This document shows positions 54,363 through 62,457 of a stretch of 64,000 bases of DNA, in pieces. Below the pieces are notes generated by a model. It was not told where the DNA came from and did not search any database. It saw only the letters and a list, made by a program, of their open reading frames with translations. Position numbers and translations under genes: made by a program. This stretch comes from Geothrix limicola. Lineage in GTDB: Bacteria; Acidobacteriota; Holophagae; Holophagales; Holophagaceae. The stretch is from positions 124,001-188,000 of the forward strand of contig NZ_BSDE01000002.1 in the NCBI RefSeq assembly GCF_030268085.1, given 5' to 3'. The number at the start of each line of letters is the position of its first letter. Position 1 is the first letter of the stretch.

Positions 54363-55541
54363 ATGTCCTCCGATCCCGCCCTTCCACCCAGCCCGCCGCG
54401 GCGCATCGCGCACCTGGACATGGACGCCTTCTTCGCCTCGGTGGAGCTGCTCGAACACCCCGAACTTCGCGGACTACCCGTCGTCATCGGGGGAAGGCGC
54501 GCGGCGCCGGGCGCCGAAGGGCATCAGCGGCTGAAGACCTACGCGGGCCGCGGCGTCGTCACGACGGCCACCTACGAGGCCCGCGTCTTCGGCGTGCGCT
54601 CGGGCATGGGCCTCATGAAGGCCGCCGCGCTGGCGCCGGAGGCCATCCTGCTGCCCACCCACCACGAGGCCTACGGCCGCGTGTCCCGGGCCTTCAAGGC
54701 CGCCGTGGCCGAGATCGCGCCGGCCATCGAAGACCGCGGCATCGATGAGATCTACATCGACCTCACGGACCTGCCCGAGGCCTCGCACGACCTCGGGCTG
54801 CGCCTGAAGGCGGCGGTGAAGCAGGCCACGGGCCTCACCTGTTCCATCGGCATCACGCCCAACAAGCTGCTCTCGAAGATGGCCTCCGAACTGCAGAAAC
54901 CCGACGGCCTCACCATCCTCGGCCTGGAGGACGTGCCGACGCGGATCTGGCCCCTGCCCTGCTCGGCCATCAACGGCATCGGGCCCAAGGCCACCGTGAA
55001 ACTGGAGGCGCTCGGCATCCGCCGCATCGGCGATCTGGCAAAGGCTGATCCCGAGTTGCTGAACGCGCAGTTCGGGCCGAGGTACGGGGCCTGGCTTTCG
55101 GAGGTGGCACAAGGGCACGACGAGCGTCCCATCACCATCTTCCGCGAACCCAAATCCATCAGCCGGGAGACCACCTTCGAACGCGACCTGCACGCGCGAC
55201 AGGACCGCGAAATCCTCTCCCGCATCCTCATCGACCTCTGCGAGCGCCTGGCGCAGGATCTCGTCCGCAAGGGCTACCTGGCCCGCAGCGTCGGCATCAA
55301 GCTGCGCTTCGAGGATTTCTCCACCGTCACCCGCGACCACGCCCTGGCCCTGCCCGTCGCCGACGGCGCCGCCCTCCTCGAGGCCGCCCGCAGCAGCCTG
55401 AAGCGCGTCACCTTCGACCGCAAGCTGCGCCTCCTGGGCATTCGCGCCGGTTCGCTGATCAGGGCCGACGAGTACCGGGCCCACGCTCCCGACCCCGCAC
55501 AGGTCTCCGAGCCCGGTCTCTTCGAGGGCCTGGAGGGCTGA
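54363..55541 (+). CDS. dinB: DNA polymerase IV (Y family)
   Basis: A 392-residue translesion polymerase. The catalytic carboxylates sit in AHLDMDAFFASVE (D19) and GIDEIYIDLT (D128, E129; the usual Ser before IDE is Gly). The palm/fingers continue with YEARVFGVRSGMG, the thumb with SIGITPNKLLSKMASELQKP, and the little finger with REPKSISRETTFERDL. A short insertion (GGRRAAPGAEGHQRLKTY) between the palm strands is longer than in E. coli DinB. No clear beta-clamp motif stands out at the C-terminus, apart from SEPGLFEGL. It is 71 bases upstream of recC, so SOS-linked co-expression with the recombination genes is possible. Confidence 0.94.
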   Translation: MSSDPALPPSPPRRIAHLDMDAFFASVELLEHPELRGLPVVIGGRRAAPGAEGHQRLKTYAGRGVVTTATYEARVFGVRSGMGLMKAAALAPEAILLPTHHEAYGRVSRAFKAAVAEIAPAIEDRGIDEIYIDLTDLPEASHDLGLRLKAAVKQATGLTCSIGITPNKLLSKMASELQKPDGLTILGLEDVPTRIWPLPCSAINGIGPKATVKLEALGIRRIGDLAKADPELLNAQFGPRYGAWLSEVAQGHDERPITIFREPKSISRETTFERDLHARQDREILSRILIDLCERLAQDLVRKGYLARSVGIKLRFEDFSTVTRDHALALPVADGAALLEAARSSLKRVTFDRKLRLLGIRAGSLIRADEYRAHAPDPAQVSEPGLFEGLEG

Positions 55542-55612
55542 ACTCAGGGCGAAGAAGGCCGATCGCATCCATGCGTCAGCCATTGTCCATCCGCCTCCTT
55601 TAGAGTGGAGTC

Positions 55613-58600
55613 ATGTCCGCCCCCTCCCGAGGACTCCACGTCTTCTACGCCAACCAGGTCGAGCGTCTCGCGGCCCAGCTGGCGCTGGACCTGGCCTTGT
55701 TCCGCGGCGACGAAGGCGCCTGGAAGCCCGCCACCCTCGTCGTGCCCAATCCGAACGTGAAGGATTACCTGCGGGCCGCCTTCGCCGAAGCCTTCGGCGC
55801 CGTGGCCAACCTGCAGTTCCGCTACCTCGAGGGGTTCTGGAAGCAGCACGCCACGCGGCGATTGCTGGACCGCGCCACGCTCTTCGGCTCCATCCTGGCC
55901 ATCCTCCAGGATCCCGAGACCCGCCAGGACAGCAGCCTTCAGCCCCTGGTCCGCTACCTGGAGGGCGCCCCGGAAGATCTCAAGGCCGTCCAGCTCGGCC
56001 AGCGCCTGGCCCAGCAGTACGAGCGCCTCCTCCTGCAGCGGCCCGATTGGATCCGCGCCTGGGATCGCGGCCTCGGCGCCCGGGGTGCGGAGCCGCCCGC
56101 GGTGGAGGCCTGGCAGCGGGCCCTCTGGCGCCGCCTGCGCCGGGTCTGGAAGGGTCTGGCCGAACCGCCCCTGCCCCTCATGGACTGGATCGACGATCCC
56201 GCCTTCGGGACGGCGCCCTTCCCCGAGGCCGTCTTCCTCTTCGGCATGAGCCACATGGCGCCCGTCTACCACCACGCCCTCGCCAAGGTGGGCGCGCGCA
56301 GCGCCGTGCATCTCTACCTCGTCAACCCCTGCGAGGAGCCCTGGGATCTGGATCCCCGGCAGCGCCCCGCCCCGAGCACAGATGTCGACACGCCGCCCGA
56401 AGGAGAGGATCCCTTCTCGCTCCTGCAGGATCGCGGCGAGGTGATCCTCCAGCGCTGGGCGCGCCCGGCCCGCGAACAACTGAGACTGCTGGCGGGCCTG
56501 GCCCAGGGCGACTTCGTGGGCCGCTTCGAGGTTCCCGAAGACCCCACGCGGCTGGCCTTCCTGCAGCGGCGGATCCTGAAGCCCGAAGCCGCGCCTTCCG
56601 CGGAATGCCTCGAGGACGACACGTCCCTGCGGGTGCTGCCCTGCCCCTCGCCGCGGCGCGAGGCCGAGACCGTGGCCAACCTGGTCTGGGATCTGGTGGA
56701 ACAGTCCGAGGGCGACCTCCATTTCGGCGACATCGGCGTGCTCGTACCGGCCTCCCAACAGGAAGCCTACGAAGCGCACCTGGGGGCGGCCTTCCGCGAT
56801 GCCCACCACATCCCCTGGGCGCGGGCCTTTGGCGCTTCTCGGATGCTGCGCGAACTCGTGGAGGCCTGCGGCCTGCTGCTCGACCTGGCCGGGGGCGAGC
56901 TCACGCGGGCCGGACTGCTGCAGGCCGTCAGCCATCCCTTCATCGAGGCGCGCCTGGGCGTCGCTCCGGAAATCTGGGGGCCCCTCTGCGATCAAGCCGG
57001 TATCGTGGCCAGGCTGGATGCCTCTGAAACCGAAGGCACCTACCTGGAGGGCGGACGCTGGACCTGGAACGAAGGCCTGACGCGGCTGGCGCTCGGGCGC
57101 TTCATGAAGGACGACGCGCCCGTCGAAGCCCTCGGATCCAACGGTCTTCACATGGGCCTTCACATGGGCCGTCCCGTGGGCCGCCCCGAATCGCCCGCCC
57201 TGCTGGCCCTGCTCGGTCCGCTGGCGGAGGATCTGCGGGGGCTCGCCCAGGGCCGCTTCACACTGAAGGCGTGGCAGGCGCGGGTGGATCTCTTTCTGCG
57301 CACCTACCTGGGCCCCGATCCGGAGGAGGCTTCGGAACCCGAGGCCGAAGCCTTCCAGAAGGTCCGCGCCGCCCTGCAGACCTTCAGTCAGGCCCAGGTG
57401 GAAGGCCTCGCGGCCGTGGAGCTGGATTTCCAGGCCGCGCGCCCCCTCCTGAAGTCCGCCATGGAAAGCCTGCTCTCCGACAACGCCCTGCCACCAGGGC
57501 GAGGCGTGCAGGTGAGCTGCTACACCCCGCTGCGCGCCATTCCCTTCAAGGCGCTGTTCCTCATGGGCCTCGGCGAAGGCCTCTTCCCCGGCACCGAGCG
57601 GCCCGATCCCCTCGACCTCGTGGCTTCCAGCCCACGGCGGGAGGGCGACGTGTCGCGCCCCGAGCAGGAGCGTCAGCTTTTTCTGGAGGCCCTGCTCTGC
57701 GCGCGTCAGCACCTGGTCTGCACCTATCCCAGCCGCACAGCCACCACGGGGGATGCCTGCGCGCCCTCGCCGCTGCTGCTGGACCTGCAGGAAGCCCTAG
57801 GCCCCGAGCTGTGGCGCCAGGTGGCCGGTCACGAACAGCCCCTGCACCGGCACGACCTGTCTCTGTTTCCGGATCTGGATCCGCAACGCGCGGTGGCGGA
57901 GACGCCAGCCGTGCTGTCCCGCCACATCCCCGCGGCCCGCGCCGAGGCCGAGGCCCGCTGGCTGGGCCTCCACCTTCGTCGGCAGATCGGCCAGCGCGAC
58001 CTGCCCCGGCGCGTCGCGTCCATGGGTGGCGGGCCCGCCCTGCGTGCCGCCCTGGAGCAGCGCCTCGACGGCTGCGGGCCGCTCATGGAAACCGAGCCGC
58101 GCCCGCCCAGCCGCCTGCGCATCACGCTCCAGGAGCTGCGCCGATGGCTGGAATGCCCCGTCCAGGGCGGCGTGGCACTGCGCCTCGGCGTGAAGGTCGC
58201 CGAGGCGGACGACACCGCCGAGCGGGAGGACTTCCCCGTCGACTCCGAGGGTCTGGCGCAGTGGAACCTGCTCCATGGGACTTTCTGGCGCCACGCAGCG
58301 ACGCGGGCCGATATCGAATCCATCTACACTCGGCTGCGTGAGGAGGCCGAGGCTCGCGCCAAGGCCCCCATCGGCGCCCTGGGGGAAGGTGAAAGCCAGC
58401 GCCACCTGGCCCTCCTGTACCGCTGGGAGGCCCTGGCGGGCGACACGTCCGGCGTCGTCCTGCATCGCTTCGGCTCGGGTCAGCCCCGCGAAACCCGAGG
58501 GATCCCGATCCAGGATCAGCCCGCCCTCGTCCTCCACCTCGACCACCCCCAGGGCGCCACGGACGTGCACCTCGAAGGCCTCAGCGAACCCCTGCTCGAA

Positions 58601-59080
58601 GATACCTTCCTTCTGCTCTCCACCGGTGACAGCACGAAGACGGGCCCCAAGGAGCGGGGGAAGATGGCCGCCCTGCGCGCCTGGCTTTCGCACCTGATCC
58701 TCTGCGCGCAGGGTGAGGCCGTACCCCGCGCCGCGCGGCTGCACTGCGCGCCAAAGGACGGCTCCAACAGCGCCTGGAGGCTGCCCCTGCCCGCCCTCGC
58801 GCCGGAAGACGCCAGGGCTCAGATTGAAACCTGGTGCCGCGAGATCCTCCACGGCGGCACCCCCGGGCTCCTGCCCATCGAGGCCCTGTTGGGCGCCAAG
58901 GAGATCCCCGACCTGCAGGCCTGGATCCAGGACCAGACCGAGGATCCGGACCGCCCCGGCCTCAGCAGCTTCCGCGGCCCCGTGCCCCGCGTGAAGGATC
59001 TGCCCGCCGACGATCTTGGACGGGGCCGCCAGCGCCTGGGCGCCTTCCTCGAGCTGCAGTCCGCCTGGGAGGCGATGTGA
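55613..59080 (+). CDS. recC: Exodeoxyribonuclease V gamma subunit (RecC)
   Basis: A 1,155-residue RecC. It begins with the typical HVFYANQVERLAAQLALDL and contains the family string CYTPLRAIPFKALFLMGLGEGLFPGTERPDPLDL-like region (here described by its core PLRAIPFKALFLMGLGEG). RecC recognises Chi and holds RecB and RecD in the RecBCD helicase-nuclease that processes double-strand ends. The ATG follows TGGAG. It overlaps recB by four bases (GTGA). The full recC-recB-recD set is present, rather than AddAB, with recD last. Confidence 0.93.
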   Translation: MSAPSRGLHVFYANQVERLAAQLALDLALFRGDEGAWKPATLVVPNPNVKDYLRAAFAEAFGAVANLQFRYLEGFWKQHATRRLLDRATLFGSILAILQDPETRQDSSLQPLVRYLEGAPEDLKAVQLGQRLAQQYERLLLQRPDWIRAWDRGLGARGAEPPAVEAWQRALWRRLRRVWKGLAEPPLPLMDWIDDPAFGTAPFPEAVFLFGMSHMAPVYHHALAKVGARSAVHLYLVNPCEEPWDLDPRQRPAPSTDVDTPPEGEDPFSLLQDRGEVILQRWARPAREQLRLLAGLAQGDFVGRFEVPEDPTRLAFLQRRILKPEAAPSAECLEDDTSLRVLPCPSPRREAETVANLVWDLVEQSEGDLHFGDIGVLVPASQQEAYEAHLGAAFRDAHHIPWARAFGASRMLRELVEACGLLLDLAGGELTRAGLLQAVSHPFIEARLGVAPEIWGPLCDQAGIVARLDASETEGTYLEGGRWTWNEGLTRLALGRFMKDDAPVEALGSNGLHMGLHMGRPVGRPESPALLALLGPLAEDLRGLAQGRFTLKAWQARVDLFLRTYLGPDPEEASEPEAEAFQKVRAALQTFSQAQVEGLAAVELDFQAARPLLKSAMESLLSDNALPPGRGVQVSCYTPLRAIPFKALFLMGLGEGLFPGTERPDPLDLVASSPRREGDVSRPEQERQLFLEALLCARQHLVCTYPSRTATTGDACAPSPLLLDLQEALGPELWRQVAGHEQPLHRHDLSLFPDLDPQRAVAETPAVLSRHIPAARAEAEARWLGLHLRRQIGQRDLPRRVASMGGGPALRAALEQRLDGCGPLMETEPRPPSRLRITLQELRRWLECPVQGGVALRLGVKVAEADDTAEREDFPVDSEGLAQWNLLHGTFWRHAATRADIESIYTRLREEAEARAKAPIGALGEGESQRHLALLYRWEALAGDTSGVVLHRFGSGQPRETRGIPIQDQPALVLHLDHPQGATDVHLEGLSEPLLEDTFLLLSTGDSTKTGPKERGKMAALRAWLSHLILCAQGEAVPRAARLHCAPKDGSNSAWRLPLPALAPEDARAQIETWCREILHGGTPGLLPIEALLGAKEIPDLQAWIQDQTEDPDRPGLSSFRGPVPRVKDLPADDLGRGRQRLGAFLELQSAWEAM

Positions 59081-62000
59081 GCGTGCGCGTAAGCAAGCCC
59101 GCCCTCCTGGACGATCTGCGCGCCGCGCACGAGGTCGTCGAGGCTAGCGCGGGCACCGGCAAGACCTTCACCCTGCAGCGCCTGGTCGCCGACCTGATCC
59201 TGCGCGGCGAATCCTCCATCGACCGCATCCTCGTCGTCACCTTCACCGACAAGGCCACCCAGGAGCTGCGCACGCGCATCCGCGGCTACCTGCAAGAAGT
59301 CCACGATCAGACCCGGGACGACGAGACGGGCCCCTTCTGGATCGTGGACGACGCGGCACGCGAGCGTCTGGCGACGGCCCTGCGCGGCTTCGAACGCGCG
59401 CCCGTCTCCACCATCCACGGCTTCTGCCGCCAGGTGCTCCAGGAGGCCGCCCTGGAAGGCCGCACCCTCTTCGACCGCGAGCTGATCGACGAGCGCACCC
59501 TCTTCGGCCGCGCCTTCCGCGAGGCCCTGAGCCGGGTCTTCACGCAGGATCCCGACCAGCGGGCCATGCTCGCGGCCTCTCTCGCCGCCGGGCACACCAT
59601 GGAAGGGCTGGAGGAGGATCTCTGGAGCGTCCATGCGGACGGCGGCGAACTGCTGCCGCACCTGGAGGCCTGGCAGGCCTGGATCGGGGATCTGGATCCG
59701 AGCTGGTTCGCCGAAGAAGAAGCCCTCGCCGCCGCCTGGAAGGTCGCGAAGGTCAACGGGAACACCATCGGCGCGGCCCGACGCGGGCTCGAGCGCCTTC
59801 GCCAGGCCCTGCAGGAGGCCACCAGCGACCTGCAGCGCGCCAGGGCCTTCGAAACCTCCAACCTCGATTCTCTGTGGAAGGCCATGGACGGGCTGGATGA
59901 GGTGGCCGGGAAGTGCGGTCCCCTGTCGGCCTGGCTGGCCCGGGCGGGCTCGTCGCGCCTCAGCCCCGAGGCCCTCCAGGCCCACGTCTTCCTGCGCGAG
60001 GTCCGCGCGACGCAGCGGCGCATGGAACAAGCCGAAGGCCTCTTCACCTTCCAGGGCATGATCCACGGCGTGGTGGAGGCCCTCGACGCGCCGGACGGAG
60101 AAGCCCTCGCCCAGCGGCTGCGGCAGCGCTACGACATCGCCCTGGTGGACGAATTCCAGGACACGGACCCGCTGCAGTGGAAGGTCTTCCGCCGGATCTT
60201 CCTCCGCGAGGACCGCCGCCTCGTGATCATTGGCGATCCCAAGCAGGCCATCTATGGATTTCGCGGCGGGGACCTGCCCACCTACCAGCAGGCCTGCCGC
60301 GAGCTGCTCGGCGGCGCCGAGCCGAAACGGCTCGAACAGAATTTCCGCTCCACCCCCCAGGTCATCGCGGCCTACAACCACATCCTCAGCGGGAACGGGC
60401 CCGGCAGTTTCTTCGGTGACGCGGCCCTCTACCCCCATCCCGTGGGCTGCGGCCGGCCGGATCTGCAGGCCTTGGACAATGATTGTCCCATCCGCCCCGT
60501 GGACGTGCTGGTGCTCGACAGCTCGGAAGGCGGACAGCGGCTCTGGAAGGGCCTGGCCCGGCAGCTGGCGCGGCGCGTCCGCGCGCTCATAGCCTCCGAC
60601 ATCCGCTTCGGAGAACCCGGGCAGGAAAGGATTCTGGGCTACGGCGACGTGCAGATCCTCGTGGGCAAGTCCTCCGAAGGCGAGCTGGTGGCCAAGGCCC
60701 TCCGGGCCGAGGGCATCCCCTGTGCCTTCTACAAGCAGAAGGGTTTGTTCCAGACCCGCGAGGCCGAGGAATGGCTGGACGCGCTGCGGGCCGTGGCGGA
60801 TCCCCGCAATCGTTCCCTGCAGCTGCGCGCCTTCCTCAGCGCCTTCTTCGGCTACGACCTGGAGGATCTGCAGGCCCTGCCTTCGATGAGCGAGGAGCAT
60901 CCGGCCCTGCAGCGCCTGCTGCGCTGGGGCGCCCTCGCCCAGCAGCAGCGCTTCGGCGACCTGCTCGACCTCATGCTCGAAGAGAGCGGCCTCGCGCGCC
61001 GCCTGCTGCTCACCGAAGCGGGCTACCGCGCCCTCGTGAACTTCCGCCACATCGCCGAAACGCTCACCGACCTCAGCATCCGGCGCCGCATGCGCCTGGA
61101 AGACCTCATCCGGCAGCTGCAACGCTGGCGCCGCGGCGCGGAAAAACCTTCCGCGGAAGAAGCGGACCTGCAGCGCCTGGAGGGCGACCGGAACGCCGTC
61201 CAGGTGCTCACCCTGCACGCGGCCAAGGGCCTGGAGGCCCCCATCGTCGCGCTCTTCGCCTTCGGCCAGGGTCGCGCCACGGGCCCGAAGCGTTTCCATC
61301 GGGATGGCGAGCGCTGCCTCAGCCTGGGTGCCACCTCCGCGGCCATCGAGGCGAAGGCCAAGCAGGAGGCGCGCGAAGAGCACGAGCGCCTGCTCTACGT
61401 CGGTCTGACCCGCGCCCAGGCCAAGCTGATCCTCTGCGCCTTCACCCAGCGCACCAGCAAGGGCGACCTGAAGGAACTCCGCTGCGCCTACGACGCGCTG
61501 AACCGCCGCCTGGTGGAGATGCAGGGCGAACGGGAGGATCTCTTCGCCTGGGAGCCTGTCTCGATGCTGGACGGCGCCGACCCGGGCGAGACCGCGCCCC
61601 TGCTGCCCGACGACCTCGTCCTGCCCGCCGTCCCCGCGCAAGCGGCTCTCGATCACGCGGCCCTGGCGCGGTCCGCGCGGCCCTTCGTGACCACGTCCTT
61701 CACAGCCCTCCAAAGTCGCCTGGAGGCCGCCGAGGCCCCGCTGCGGGGCGATCAGGACCAGCCCGGTCTGCGGCCTTCGCCCGGCGACCTGCCCAAGGGC
61801 ACGCCCACGGGCCAGGCCCTGCACGAGCTACTGGAATGGGTCGACACCGCCACCCTGGGCCCGCTCGCCGCCTGGTCCCAGCGCCCCGAGGTGCAGACCA
61901 AGCTCCGCGAGGTGCTGGACCTTCACGGCCTGCCGCGCCACCTCGCCCCGCGGGTGGCCGAGGTGGTCCATGCGGGCCTGGCTTCGGAGCTGCCCCTGCC

Positions 62001-62457
62001 CGATGGGGGTTCGCTGGTCGTGTCCCAGGCGGAGCGCCTGCTGCGCGAGGTGGATTTCTTTTCGCGCTTCCTCGACGCCGAATCCCATCCCGAAGCCAAG
62101 GATCTGCTCAAGGGTTCCATCGACGTGCTCTGCGAGCTCAACGGCCGCGTCTACCTGCTGGATTGGAAGAGCAACCTGCTGCCCGATTACGAACCGGAAA
62201 CGCTGCAGGACACGGTGTCGCGGCACTACCTCCTGCAGGCCCAGGTCTACCTCCTGGCCTGCCTCGCCTTCCTCGACATCCGCGACGAGGCCGCCTACGC
62301 GGCCCGCTTCGGCGGCATCCTCTACGTCTTTCTTCGAGGCCTGCCCGGGAAGGGCACCTGGTTCCATCGGCCCACCTGGGCCGAAGTGCAGGGGTGGAAG
62401 CGCAACCTGGCGCAGGTCCACGCGAAGGTGATCCAGGTGGAGGTGATCCATGCCTGA
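59077..62457 (+). CDS. recB: Exodeoxyribonuclease V beta subunit (RecB)
   Basis: A 1,126-residue UvrD-like helicase-nuclease. Walker A is SAGTGKT (24-30), motif II is VDEFQD (D358, E359), and later motifs include DPKQAIYGFRGGD and VLTLHAAKGLEAP. The C-terminal nuclease keeps GSIDVL (D1016) and LLDWKSN (D1029, K1031), the metal-binding and catalytic residues of the PD-(D/E)XK-type site. The GTG at 59077-59079 overlaps the recC TGA as GTGA and gives the right N-terminus; a longer open frame begins inside recC. Its end overlaps the recD ATG by eight bases, so the three are translationally coupled. Confidence 0.93.
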   Translation: MSVRVSKPALLDDLRAAHEVVEASAGTGKTFTLQRLVADLILRGESSIDRILVVTFTDKATQELRTRIRGYLQEVHDQTRDDETGPFWIVDDAARERLATALRGFERAPVSTIHGFCRQVLQEAALEGRTLFDRELIDERTLFGRAFREALSRVFTQDPDQRAMLAASLAAGHTMEGLEEDLWSVHADGGELLPHLEAWQAWIGDLDPSWFAEEEALAAAWKVAKVNGNTIGAARRGLERLRQALQEATSDLQRARAFETSNLDSLWKAMDGLDEVAGKCGPLSAWLARAGSSRLSPEALQAHVFLREVRATQRRMEQAEGLFTFQGMIHGVVEALDAPDGEALAQRLRQRYDIALVDEFQDTDPLQWKVFRRIFLREDRRLVIIGDPKQAIYGFRGGDLPTYQQACRELLGGAEPKRLEQNFRSTPQVIAAYNHILSGNGPGSFFGDAALYPHPVGCGRPDLQALDNDCPIRPVDVLVLDSSEGGQRLWKGLARQLARRVRALIASDIRFGEPGQERILGYGDVQILVGKSSEGELVAKALRAEGIPCAFYKQKGLFQTREAEEWLDALRAVADPRNRSLQLRAFLSAFFGYDLEDLQALPSMSEEHPALQRLLRWGALAQQQRFGDLLDLMLEESGLARRLLLTEAGYRALVNFRHIAETLTDLSIRRRMRLEDLIRQLQRWRRGAEKPSAEEADLQRLEGDRNAVQVLTLHAAKGLEAPIVALFAFGQGRATGPKRFHRDGERCLSLGATSAAIEAKAKQEAREEHERLLYVGLTRAQAKLILCAFTQRTSKGDLKELRCAYDALNRRLVEMQGEREDLFAWEPVSMLDGADPGETAPLLPDDLVLPAVPAQAALDHAALARSARPFVTTSFTALQSRLEAAEAPLRGDQDQPGLRPSPGDLPKGTPTGQALHELLEWVDTATLGPLAAWSQRPEVQTKLREVLDLHGLPRHLAPRVAEVVHAGLASELPLPDGGSLVVSQAERLLREVDFFSRFLDAESHPEAKDLLKGSIDVLCELNGRVYLLDWKSNLLPDYEPETLQDTVSRHYLLQAQVYLLACLAFLDIRDEAAYAARFGGILYVFLRGLPGKGTWFHRPTWAEVQGWKRNLAQVHAKVIQVEVIHA

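Noticed and set aside
55544-61824. Long minus-strand open frames opposite recC and recB
   Set aside because: RecC and RecB carry complete motifs on the plus strand; the antisense frames show only compositional artefacts.
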